Assembly (NCBI GenBank): GCA_007115705.1
Contig: QXEO01000553.1
Location: 11,678,910-11,742,909, forward strand
Source of the DNA: Dactylis glomerata
Lineage: Eukaryota > Streptophyta > Magnoliopsida > Poales > Poaceae
Length of the DNA: 64,000 bases
Direction: 5' to 3'
Both the position numbers and the translations under genes were made by a program. Below, piece after piece: positions 1 to 10,371 of this stretch; position 1 is the first letter of the stretch; each line of letters begins with the position of its first letter. Under the pieces are notes generated by a model. It was not told the DNA's origin, made no database searches, and was given only the letters and a program-made list of their open reading frames with translations.

Positions 1-324
1 CAGCTGTGCTCGCCTACAGGCTATATGGTAGACTTAGCGGCAACAAAAGAACTAAACTATAGAGACACTAAAACTTTCGTCTAAATAGAAGCAGATAAGA
101 GAGCGCATAAAGGTAAACATCTAGATACTAACACCAAACATAACCCAGCCGATGAATCACCTCCTCGTGACCAAACGAAGAAGCAAGTACCAAAGGCACT
201 CACACAGTTACCAAGTTTTATTGCAGGTTTATTGTTATAGTTGTGCTAACTTACTATACAAGTTTATTAGTATTGAAATAGCAGGTGCAAGTTGTTCTAT
301 GATAGAGTAGTACAGCTCCAAGTC

Positions 325-372
325 GTCCATAACCGCGGACACGGCTTTTCGAAAAGATTTAACCCTGCAGGG
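325..372 (-). promoter_or_regulatory. Paired palindromes (dyad block) in the A 3' LTR
   Basis: The 12-bp palindrome CTTTTCGAAAAG (345-356) and the 10-bp palindrome CCCTGCAGGG (363-372) lie 17 bp apart centre to centre. The 32-bp block 325-356 aligns without gaps to blocks in the unrelated LTRs of L and K. There the palindromes keep their symmetry but change in sequence. Function is unknown. Confidence 0.6.
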
Positions 373-1965
373 GTGCCCAAATGTACCCAAACGTTCGATC
401 AATCCTTCCGGCAAATCTCGCACCCTTAATAAAAACGGGTGCACCATCAGGATAGTCACGACTCGCACTCTCCTTCACTACAAACAAGTCCAGAAAGCCA
501 CCTAACTAAGTTGAACCCGTATCGAGAGTCCGGCCGAATCTCCGAACGGACTTAGCTGTTTGCGCCGGCGCTGCATAATGGGCTGGAACCTCGCTCTGGG
601 GAGGGTGCCCACCTGCAGTCGTCCCGCACCTACACGAGCGTGCAGAAACAAAGGGGTTACAAGGCACTCTTGGGCTTCCCCCAAAGTAAATCGGACCATA
701 AGATACAAGCTGCACGCCCGACAAGAACCAAATGGAAACACCACGAACTAGTTGTGGCCACTGGACAAGTATGTAGATTCTGGCAGTGATCGAGGGGAGG
801 CCCGTAAACGTACCCACGTGTGATTAGAGCGCTCAGTCTCAGAACAGTTCAAGCGATCTCGGGGTCCTAGGGGACACAAGTGAGCCGTCGGAAAACTGGC
901 AAAATGACTCACCGATGCCTCTGCTTAATTCAATTTTAAGTATTAACATTGAAGTAAGCCATGATTATTTCCAACAACATATATCCATAAAGTAGAGCAT
1001 GTGATAACTTTCCCAACCCGATAAGATAAAACAACTCGAAGAACCTGAAGATGCCTACGACTCGCAAGGCCAACTCAAACAACAAGCACACGGTTACTAG
1101 GATGTGTGAATGGTTCTATGGCTTTGCTTTGGATAAACAGGTGGATGGGACACGTGACTCGAACAAAAGCATCGTGACTCAATGCTAGAATATAGAGCTA
1201 GCGAGAGCAAAAGTGTTAAATGGGTAGAGAGAAAAGGGCTCGCCTGAAAAGATGGTCGAAGAACACCCGAAGAACTTGTCGTTGCTCACATCACCACGAA
1301 GCGTCCTATCCGGGAAGAAGCAAAAATGCTACAACAAACAACGGATGCAACACTTACAACTACGGAGAAAGAATCGGCATGATCATGTGAAGCATGCTTG
1401 ACATGGCAAGTACGATGCAATGCAACTTAACAAAATTAAGCGGGATCGGAATCCCGATGCACACATATTAGGTTGAAGTTGTTTTACTACCCGGCAGTTG
1501 ATATGTTAATTAGCATGGCAAGAACAAGATATATGTGAGCTAAACAATATTCAATGAAGCGGGAAAGCATTATAAGCATTTCCAAATACTTCATATATTA
1601 CTTATTAGTTGTGATGCAAAACTACCACGTCACTATATGATGCGAGATGCAAACAAGCATATGGATGGCATATTAAGATTCTACACATTTTTCTGATAAA
1701 CTTTCATATAAAATACTTTGTTTTTCGAGTTACGGTTTAAAAGATATGGATTTTGCAAGATTTAAATACTTGCAGGAATTTTTTCTGAAAAACAGAAATT
1801 CGCCGAGATTTTTCTCACCGAGGACAAATCTAGCCCAGGTCGCTGACCCGCGGGGCCAGGGAGGTTGACTGGGAGGAGGCTGCTGCACTGGCACGGTCAG
1901 AGAATGACGCGCGGAGCCTATCTGTCAGATCGGAAAAAGGAAATCAAAAAAAGGTGTTGGCTTGC

Positions 1966-2036
1966 GCCGGATCTGGGAATCGAACCCAGGATCTGCTGAA
2001 TCGCACCAAGTGCTCAGGCCACTGAGCTACTCATTC
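1966..2036 (-). ncRNA. tRNA-like unit with Pol III A and B boxes in the A 3' LTR
   Basis: On the minus strand a 4-bp D stem (GCTC/GAGC, 2012-2027) with a GG-containing loop is followed by a perfect 5-bp T stem (CTGGG/CCCAG, 1973-1989). The B box GGTTCGATTCC (1976-1986) matches the consensus, and TAGCTCAGTGG fits an A box. A run of seven T lies 13 nt downstream (plus-strand A7 at 1946-1952), as for a Pol III terminator. The acceptor stem pairs at only three of seven positions and no good anticodon stem forms, so this is not a functional tRNA. It is a tRNA-derived or SINE-like promoter unit. Confidence 0.6.
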
Positions 2037-3346
2037 AGATTTGAATTGAATACGATGGGAAACTTTATATTATGGAGAGTTGGCTCTGTAACCTGACGGA
2101 ACTGAAGAGCGACGGTGTAGTCGAGTTTGCTGCAGAGGACGGGGACTCGAAGAGGACACGTGCAGGCGTGCGTGCTTGCTGGGGAGGGGTAGAGCATGAG
2201 ACGGAGGCGCTGGGGCGTGGCTTGAAGCAGCAGGAGCACGAGCTCAAGCTCGGGATGGTCTTGAAGCTGATCTGGGTGCGAGCTCTCTTGTTTGACGCAG
2301 GAAAAGGCCGTGCCTTTGACGAAGCGAGAGACTGAGCGCAGGGAGCGAGAAGACCTTGTGAAGGCGACCGGCAGACGAAGAACCTGGAGGTATGCACGGA
2401 GGTCAAGCTTGGTCTCCGGAAGCGACAACGCGGGAACAGAGTTTGGGGCAAGCCTGACGAGCGCGTCCATGGCGGAGGTACCCTCGAACAGAGAAAGGAA
2501 ACGATGAAACAAGGCGCGAAAGACCGGGAAGAAGGGGAAGAGGGCGCGTGGCTCACCGGAAGTATGTGGACGGGAACACGCGGCGTCGAGGTGAAGAAGA
2601 GCTGCAGAGATGCGCGCGTCCGAGCTGGAGAGTGAGTGGCGAGGTTGCGCTGTTGAAGAGGAGTTGAGGGACCATCGGGCTTGCTGGGAACGGAACAGAG
2701 AAAGGACAGAGCGATACAGTCACTTGCAAGTGAGAGAGGAAGAAGGGAGGACTAGAGAGGCGGCGGCGCTGCGGGGAATAGGAAGGAGGAGGCTAGGCAT
2801 AGGGTTGCAGGCTAGGTTGGAGGGGGATTTTAAGGTATGGAGCTGGGCACTTGCAGCCGTCCCATCAAGTCGCATGGCAACGTGGATAGCCGGGATGCAC
2901 GCCGTACAGGAGGAGAACGACAGAGACAGTCTCCTGACTTGGTAGAGCAAGTGGGTCACCGGGTGGGCTTTGGTTAGGAAGAAAAAGGGCCAGGAGGAGG
3001 AGTTGGACCTTTCTCCGAAAATTCAGAAAATGAAGGGAACAAAAAGATAGTGAATGGAAAGATTTTGCAAACATTTTATTTTTGAAAACTAGATTTGATT
3101 CAGAACAACTTGTAAAGTTTGCAAGGATATTTATTTAAGTTTTAGTTCAAAATAAGAAAATGAAGGGAGGGTAATTGTAAAACCATACGAGTAAGATTAA
3201 AAATAGAGTTTATTTTAAAATATTAATTTTGGTTTGACTAAAACATGCAAGGTTATAGATGCATGACGATGCACGACAACACGAAGATGTGAAAAAGAAA
3301 ATAACAAGCAATTTTAATAATGGGGATTTTTCCGGGTCGTTACAAT

Positions 3347-3488
3347 CGACACCACTAACAAGGGATCTCGCCCGGAGATCCAAGATAATACGGGGGAGAA
3401 GAGTTGGGTAAACTATCGGATCTTCATACTTCATGTTGAACTCCGCGACACCACTAACAAGAGGTTTCTTCTCGACACCACCAACAAG
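3347..3488. repeat. Three copies of a 16-base motif in the A internal region
   Basis: CGACACCACTAACAAG occurs at 3347-3362 and 3446-3461, and with one change (T to C) at 3473-3488. Spacings are 99 and 27 bases. On the element's sense strand the motif reads CTTGTTAGTGGTGTCG. Confidence 0.8.
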
Positions 3489-3781
3489 ATATTCTTGCTC
3501 ACATTGATGATGAAGAACTTCCGAAGAACAAACCTATTAGGATAGAAGGCTAGACATCGTCCACCCACGTGGGAACCTAAAACTCAGAGAAGTGGGCAAG
3601 AAAGAGAACTCAAACTCGCGAAGGCAAGAAGAGAGAAGCAAAGAGGTAAGGAGAAAAATGCAGACCTATTGAGAACTATCCAACGCATTTTTAACAAAAT
3701 AGTTTTGACACTAGACTCAACTCGTCCATTGGCAAGGTTATCCTACAGGCAGACTGGACACGTGGGTATCGACAAAACCTG

Positions 3782-3793
3782 GCTCTGATACCA
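3782..3793 (-). promoter_or_regulatory. Primer binding site of element A (tRNA-iMet type)
   Basis: The minus strand reads TGGTATCAGAGC two bases after the LTR end at 3796. This is the standard plant PBS complementary to the 3' end of initiator methionine tRNA. It fixes the element's orientation as minus. Confidence 0.9.
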
Positions 3794-4600
3794 CTTGTAA
3801 CGCCCCAAAACCGGCACCTTGCAGATTATAGCGATCAAGCCATAATCTACATGATGTCGCTTTGGAAACGCACCACCTAGCGCCCCGTGCACGTTGGAGC
3901 GTGCACGTGATGCGGGTGGAATCGAGTAGCAATAGTTACACAAGTTCACGATAGAACCCACAAAAGAATATATAATATAACTGCAAAGACTCCACGAGTC
4001 AAGAATCCAAATATACATACAAAGATCCAAATCATACATAAAGCCAAATAGTATCCGAGTACGGACAAGAATACAAATGGGCCTAAGAGGCCCGAAGATA
4101 AAAGATGGTGTCCATAACCCTGCCCGGGCCAAGCCGGAAGGGTAACCTTGCTAACGTCGTCGCTCCCATACCTGTGAACAGCGTCGGGCCAATGGTTGCC
4201 GAACAAGGAGGGAGAAAGAGAAAAAGGAAAAAAAACGAGGGTGAGTACGGAGGCACGTACTCGCGAGACTGGAATTCAGCTGTGCTCGCCTACAGGCTAT
4301 ATGGTAGACTTAGCGGCAACAAAAGAACTAAACTATAGAGACACTAAAACTTTCGTCTAAATAGAAGAAGATAAGAGAGCGCATAAAGGTAAACATCTAG
4401 ATACTAACACCAAACATAACCCAGCCGATGAATCACCTCCTCGTGACCAAACGAAGAAGCAAGTACCAAAGGCACTCACACAGTTACCAAGTTTTATTGC
4501 AGGTTTATTGTTATAGTTGTGCTAACTTACTATACAAGTTTATTAGTATTGAAATAGCAGGTGCAAGTTGTTCTATGATCGAGTAGTACAGCTCCAAGTC

Positions 4601-4648
4601 GTCCATAACCGCGGACACGGCTTTTCGAAAAGATTTAACCCTGCAGGG
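4601..4648 (-). promoter_or_regulatory. Paired palindromes (dyad block) in the A 5' LTR
   Basis: This is the second copy of the block at 325-372. CTTTTCGAAAAG is at 4621-4632 and CCCTGCAGGG at 4639-4648. It is identical to the first copy although the two LTRs differ elsewhere. Confidence 0.6.
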
Positions 4649-6241
4649 GTGCCCAAATGTACCCAAACGTTCGATCAATCCTTCCGGCAAATCTCGCACC
4701 CTTAATAAAAACGGGTGCACCATCAGGATAGTCACGACTCGCACTCTCCTTCACTACAAACAAGTCCAGAAAGCCACCTAACTAAGTTGAACCCGTATCG
4801 AGAGTCCGGCCGAATCTCCGAACGGACTTAGCTATTTGCGCCGGCGCTGCATAATGGGCTGGAACCTCGCTCTGGGGAGGGTGCCCACCTGCAGTCGTCC
4901 CGCACCTACACGAGCGTGCAGAAACAAAGGGGTTACAAGGCACTCTTGGGCTTCCCCCAAAGTAAATCGGACCATAAGATACAAGCTGCACGCCCGACAA
5001 GAACCAAATGGAAACACCACGAACTAGTTGTGGCCACTGGACAAGTATGTAGATTCTGGCAGTGATTGAGGGGAGGCCCGTAAACGTACCCACGTGTGAT
5101 TAGAGCGCTCAGTCTCAGAACAGTTCAAGCGATCTCGGGGTCCTAGGGGACACAAGTGAGCCGTCGGAAAACTGGCAAAATGACTCACCGATGCCTCTGC
5201 TTAATTCAATTTTAAGTATTAACATTGAAGTAAGCCATGATTATTTCCAACAACATATATCCATAAAGTAGAGCATGTGATAACTTTCCCAACCCGATAA
5301 GATAAAACAACTCGAAGAACCTGAAGATGCCTACGACTCGCAAGGCCAACTCAAACAACAAGCACACGGTTACTAGGATGTGTGAATGGTTCTATGGCTT
5401 TGCTTTGGATAAACAGGTGGATGGGACACGTGACTCGAACAAAAGCATCGTGACTCAAGGCTAGAATATAGAGCTAGCGAGAGCAAAAGTGTTAAATGGG
5501 TAGAGAGAAAAGGGCTCGCCTGAAAAGATGGTCGAAGAACACCCGAAGAACTTGTCGTTGCTCACATCACCACGAAGCATCCTATCCGGGAAGAAGCAAA
5601 AATGCTACAACAAACAACGGATGCAACACTTACAACTACGGAGAAAGAATCGGCATGATCATGTGAAGCATGCTTGACATGGCAAGTACGATGCAATGCA
5701 ACTTAACAAAATTAAGCGGGATCGGAATCCCGATGCACACATATTAGGTTGAAGTTGTTTTACTACCCGGCAGTTGATATGTTAATTAGCATGGCAAGAA
5801 CAAGATATATGTGAGCTAAACAATATTCAATGAAGCGGGAAAGCATTATAAGCATTTCCAAATACTTCATATATTACTTATTAGTTGTGATGCAAAACTA
5901 CCACGTCACTATATGATGCGAGATGCAAACAAGCATATGGATGGCATATTCAGATTCTACACATTTTTCTGATAAACTTTCATATAAAATACTTTGTTTT
6001 TCGAGTTACGGTTTAAAAGATATGGATTTTGCAAGATTCAAATACTTGCAGGAATTTTTTCTGAAAAACAGAAATTCGCCGAGATTTTTCTCACCGAGGA
6101 CAAATCTAGCCCGGGTCGCTGACCCGCGGGGCCAGGGAGGTTGACTGGGAGGAGGCTGCTGCGCTGGCACGGTCAGAGAATGACGCGCGGAGCCTATCTG
6201 TCAGATCGGAAAAAGGAAATCAAAAAAAGGTGTTGGCTTGC

Positions 6242-6312
6242 GCCGGATCTGGGAATCGAACCCAGGATCTGCTGAATCGCACCAAGTGCTCAGGCCACTG
6301 AGCTACTCATTC
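6242..6312 (-). ncRNA. tRNA-like unit with Pol III A and B boxes in the A 5' LTR
   Basis: This is the second copy of the unit at 1966-2036. The A box, B box, both stems and the downstream T run are unchanged. It is in the same orientation as the element and lies about 1.3 kb inside the LTR from its sense-strand start. By analogy, the Cassandra TRIM elements of plants carry a 5S rRNA Pol III promoter in their LTRs. A tRNA-type unit would be a parallel case if transcribed. Confidence 0.6.
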
Positions 6313-7651
6313 AGATTTGAATTGAATACGATGGGAAACTTTATATTATGGAGAGTTGGCTCTGTAACCTGACGGAACTGAAGAGCGACGGTGTAGTCGA
6401 GTTTGCTGCAGAGGACGGGGACTCGAAGAGGACACGTGCAGGCGTGCGTGCTTGCTGGGGAGGGGTAGAGCATGAGACGGAGGCGCTGGGGCGTGGCTTG
6501 AAGCAGCAGGAGCACGAGCTCAAGCTCGGGATGGTCTTGAAGCTGATCTGGGTGCGAGCTCTCTTGTTTGACGCAGGAAAAGGCCGTGCCTTTGACGAAG
6601 CGAGAGACTGAGCGCAGGGAGCGAGAAGACCTTGTGAAGGCGACCGGCAGACGAAGAACCTGGAGGTATGCACGGAGGTCAAGCTTGGTCTCCGGAAGCG
6701 ACAACACGGGAACAGAGTTTGGGGCGAGCCTGACGAGCGCGTCCATGGCGGAGGTACCCTCGAACAGAGAAAGGAAACGATGAAACAAGGCGCGAAAGAC
6801 CGGGAAGAAGGGGAAGAGGGCGCGTGGCTCACTGGAAGTATGTGGACGGGAACACGCGGCGTCGAGGTGAAGAAGAGCTGCAGAGATGCGCGCGTCCGAG
6901 CTGGAGAGTGAGTGGCGAGGTTGCGCTGTTGAGGAGGAGTTGAGGGACCATCGGGCTTGCTGGGAACGGAACAGAGAAAGGACAGAGCGATACAGTCACT
7001 TGCAAGTGAGAGAGGAAGAAGGGAGGACTAGAGAGGCGGCGGCGCTGCGGGGAATAGGAAGGAGGAGGCTAGGGATAGGGTTGCAGGCTAGGTTGGAGGG
7101 GGATTTTAAGGTATGGAGCTGGGCACTTGCAGCCGTCCCATCAAGTCGCATGGCAACGTGGATAGCCGGGATGCACGCCGTACAGGAGGAGAACGACAGA
7201 GACAGTCTCCTGACTTGGTAGAGCAAGTGGGTCACCGGGTGGGCTTTGGTTAGGAAGAAAAAGGGCCAGGAGGAGGAGTTGGACCTTTCTCCGAAAATTC
7301 AGAAAATGAAGGGAACAAAAAGATAGTGAATGGAAAGATTTTGCAAACATTTTATTTTTGAAAACTAGATTTGATTCAGAACAACTTGTAAAGTTTGCAA
7401 GGATATTTATTTAAGTTTTAGTTCAAAATAAGAAAATGAAGGGAGGGTAATTGTAAAACCATACGAGTAAGATTAAAAATAGAGTTTATTTTAAAATATT
7501 AATTTTGGTTTGACTAAAACATGCAAGGTTATAGATGCATGACGATGCACGACAACACGAAGATGTGAAAAAGAAAATAACAAGCAATTTTAATAATGGG
7601 GATTTTTCCGGGTCGTTACATATGGCATATAACGTACTTTCTTCTTTATAG

Positions 7652-8972
7652 AGATGACGAAGAGCCGCCAAAAGATGATTCAACTGCTCCTTTGATGTCG
7701 CCAATGACCGCTGCCGAGCCCCCTGAGCCAGTTGCCGTACCGAGGGTCACCAGGGCTTCTGTCAAGAAGGTTCCGGAAACTCGAAGCAACAAACGCTCAA
7801 AGAAGGCCAAGGAACCCGACGTTTCTCTTGAGGCCCATGCATCGATGGGTTCTCCCGACGATGTGAGCGACTCCTCTTGCTTTTCCTTTTCTTGTCTTTC
7901 CTTTGCATATACTTGTGCTCTTACACGTCCTTTCTCTTAGGCATTATTGAAGAGATTTGTCGCCTTAGGCACGGAATGTGCTGGATACCTGAGGGTTGCG
8001 AAAACGTCCGAAGGTGCACTTTTGACGTCTAGTCACAACTTTTTCCTTGTACTTATACTTTGCTCTTATCTGGCACGCTTGCCTCTTCTTCTGTAGTTGC
8101 TCTGGCGACGGCGAACGCTCGGATTGCGTCGCTGGAGGCGGAGCTCCGTGCTTCACAGAAAGCTTACGGTGCTGCGGCCACTGCCAAGGCAAACGCTGAG
8201 AAGTCGCAGAAATCTGTGCTTGGTAAGGCGAAGAAAGCTGAAAAAGCTTTAGCTGATGCCAACAAGGATCACGCCCAGCGAGAGCAAGCCGTGGCGGAGC
8301 GTCTCCACACAATGTCCACTGCTGCTGAAAGTAAGTGTTTCGCCTTGTCTCCTATTTTCGACTTCTGTTGCACTGTTGTACATGCTGACATCTTCCTCCT
8401 TCTTTTCTTTTCTACCTTCTTTGTGTCGTGCAGGATTTACCGGGGTATCTCCGTCGGCCCTGCAACCGGACGATGACCCTCTGATGAGTGCGGTTAACCT
8501 ACTCGAGGAAAACTGGATATCTATCCAGGAAACTTTCGAGTTAGTTAACCGCGTTCTATCACGACTGTTTGTCGGGTTGTGGCCGAAGAAAAGGGCAGCA
8601 GTTCCGAAGGATGACTTGAGTAATCTTGCCAAGTCCTTCGATACAACTGAAGACCCCACCCTCCAACTGAAAGGGCTTTCTATTAAGCGTGGCGCCGTGG
8701 GCGCTATCGCACTGTCCCTTGCGCATGGTACGGATTTCGACTGGGAGAGGGTGAGCACTCCCCATGGCCGCACCCGCGATGAGATGAAGGCTTTCTTCGA
8801 GAAGGCGAAGAAGTTGGCACCTGCATTGGTGACGCTTATTTCCCCTTCGGCATCCTCTGCGGCATCTGCTGCACCACCTCCAGCGGTGGAAGATCCAGTG
8901 CCGCCGTCGACTTCTGGCGAGGAATCTGACGTGCCCTCTTCTGCCACGGAGCAAAATGCTGAGGTGGCGTAG
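7652..8972 (+). CDS. Antisense gene of element B, four exons, 5' part lost to element A
   Basis: Exons at 7652-7862, 7941-8013, 8097-8330 and 8434-8972 join in one frame through three GT-AG introns. They end with TAG at 8970-8972. Exon 1 begins after an acceptor (TTTATAG), so upstream exons existed and were cut off by A. Exon 1 encodes an acidic-to-basic linker rich in Pro and Lys. Exon 3 encodes an Ala/Lys-rich coiled coil. Exon 4 encodes a mostly helical domain starting near the motif DDPL. The layout resembles the C-terminal half of the antisense gene in J, where a PF04195-type domain precedes the coiled coil. The product is TE-encoded and its function unknown. No frameshift or stop was seen in these exons. 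Confidence 0.65.
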
Positions 8973-9143
8973 AGTCGGCTCTTTTGTATTTCCAAGTTTC
9001 TCCTTTTTGAATGTAAAGACTTTTAGTTGCGTGCAACCCGAGAACCTTAGTCATAGGGTTGTGATCTCATGTAAATATATCTTCTTATGAAGTCCTGTGA
9101 TGCCTTTCTGAAATGTTTCTTCTTCCTCTTCTTTCGTTTTCAG

Positions 9144-10079
9144 TTGACGCATGTCGATGACCCTTTGACTTGCGGGCCTGCTCCTTTCTCTGCCAATACG
9201 TTCAATTCGAGGATTCCGTCGCCTCCTAGTCAATGCGATCAATGCGCAAAATATTCTTCAAGGATTTCTGACCTTGAGGTTCGCTTGACTTTAGCCAAAC
9301 GCCAAGCTCAGATGGCATTTGATAAAGCTAGCAAAACTTCTGCCCTGACGAAGCAGGTATCGATTCTTGGTGATGAAGTGTCCAGCTTGACGGCAAAGAT
9401 TTTGCATCACGAGGAATGCAACTCCTTTCTTCTTGGCATCATCGAATCCGCCTGCGAGATGTTGCGATGTAAGTTTCCTTTCGACTTATCTTTTTCTCTC
9501 TTTGTTCCACTGCTGTTTTTATGATATCCTCTTGCCCTCGTAGGCACTTGTTTAGATTTTGCTGCTGAAGATCGTCGGGTTACCGAGCGAAATGCGGCCC
9601 TAGAGAAAATGTCCGCAGGTGTTGAAAATTTGTGGTCTGATCCCCGATGCCGGAGTGCTGTTGTATTGCTTCAGGACCGTGCCCAGCACGTTGGCGAAGC
9701 GGTGGATGGCTGCAGAAGATCTCTTGTAACTATGCACTCGGTTATGCTTCCTCGCAATCCTCTACCTGCGACTTTCCCACTTCTCCTTGATACTTTTAGA
9801 TCCAGCCAGCGAATTCATCTGTTGATAGAACTGAACTTAGTGGCAGGTGCCAATTTTGCTCTTGGATGGATACGCAAGTGGAAGCCAAGACTCAATTATA
9901 GTTCTATGTCGCTGAGCTACCCTCCAGGTGGAGCTAGCCTTCGAGTACACTTGGAGAGTACCCTGCAGCCTGCCCGACGAATTATAGCCAGGCTGTTGCA
10001 AGAAGATGCCGCGTTTTTCTGTGAGTTTCACTATTTAGACCCTTTGGATGTAGATGATTCTGACAACCCGATGTTGTAA
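9144..10079 (+). CDS. Second terminal module of the B antisense gene, two exons
   Basis: The exons at 9144-9468 and 9544-10079 join in frame across a GT-AG intron and end at TAA. An acceptor (TTTTCAG) precedes the first. The first exon encodes a cysteine-containing start followed by a coiled coil. The second encodes a helical domain of about 175 residues ending in an acidic tail. Both this module and the preceding exon 4 begin near a DDPL motif and close with a stop, so they may be alternative 3' ends or a duplicated module. The required phase (0) does not match the donor of exon 3 (phase 1). How it joins upstream sequence is therefore unclear. Confidence 0.5.
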
Positions 10080-10371
10080 CACATTTTTGTATGTGTGTAA
10101 CGCGAGAGTATTTTATTTTGCGACTTCATGACGAAAATTTGCTCTCAGAGCGTTATTGTATGACTCGTGCGTTTGCCGCATTTTCTCTTTGAAAGACTCG
10201 TAAACTCGAATGTGAGGAACGTTTTGTCTTCATTATACTTGTAATGTAAGATACATGGGGTGACCCAAGGGATCCGGCCTATGGCCTGTGTTCTAGATCT
10301 AGAGGGCATTGCCCCTGGTATAACTCGTGGCTTTTACAGCCTTATTCTTCTACTCTACTGTGCTTTGATGC
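10080..10371. other. Spacer between antisense gene and gag-protease of B
   Basis: This is about 290 bp of non-coding DNA between two convergent coding regions. It probably holds both 3' untranslated regions. In a complete element of this lineage, pol would follow the protease here. No trace of it is visible. Confidence 0.6.

Larger units (their letters stand above)
1..3344 (-). repeat. Element A 3' LTR (partial)
   Basis: This is the left copy of the LTR pair, ending in CGTTACA at 3344. Its first part in plus coordinates (about 480 bp) lies outside the window. It carries the same tRNA-like unit and paired palindromes as the other copy. Open frames of about 160 codons on the minus strand (2027-2556) are present in both copies, but I see no recognisable domain and treat them as non-coding. 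Confidence 0.85.
3345..3795 (-). other. Element A internal region (non-coding, 451 bp)
   Basis: This lies between the two LTRs. It holds the primer binding site at its right end and three copies of a 16-base motif, CGACACCAC(T/C)AACAAG, at 3347-3362, 3446-3461 and 3473-3488. The first copy sits almost against the 3' LTR, where the polypurine tract is expected. No ORF with recognisable gag, protease or pol sequence is present. Confidence 0.75.
1..7620 (-). mobile_element. Element A: LTR retrotransposon with giant LTRs and almost no internal region (left end outside window)
   Basis: The sequence at 1-3344 repeats at 4277-7620 with a constant offset of 4276. Termini are TGTAACG and CGTTACA. On the minus strand, the LTR at 3796-7620 is followed by a tRNA-iMet-type primer binding site, so the element reads right to left. 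The internal region is only 451 bp and has no gag or pol. The full element would be about 8.1 kb, with about 480 bp lying left of the window. It is non-autonomous, LARD-like in LTR size but TRIM-like in internal size. I count about 15 differences in 3344 aligned bases by eye, which indicates a recent insertion. It interrupts the antisense gene of element B. The right flank TATGG (7621-7625) should be one half of the target-site duplication. Confidence 0.85.
3796..7620 (-). repeat. Element A 5' LTR (complete, 3825 bp)
   Basis: The termini are perfect 7-bp inverted repeats, TGTAACG...CGTTACA. It matches 1-3344 with about 15 visible differences. On the sense strand a TTAAAAT-like box lies near 7105-7112. 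The tRNA-like unit is at 6312-6242 and the paired palindromes at 4648-4621. The element ends at 7620, directly against B sequence. Confidence 0.9.

Noticed and set aside
2027..2556. Minus-strand ORFs of about 160 codons in the A LTRs (also 6303-6832)
   Set aside because: GC-rich low-complexity translation in two overlapping frames with no domain; the end overlaps the tRNA-like unit. Not enough to call a gene.
6242..6312. True tRNA gene
   Set aside because: The acceptor stem pairs at only three of seven positions and no proper anticodon arm forms, so it is reported as tRNA-like only.
1..7620. Long tandem duplication of about 4.3 kb
   Set aside because: PBS, matching TG...CA ends and the short unique interior show that the two copies are LTRs of one element.
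8249..8995. 248-codon minus-strand ORF
   Set aside because: Shadow of exons 3-4 of the spliced plus-strand gene, crossing its intron; composition explained by the real frame.
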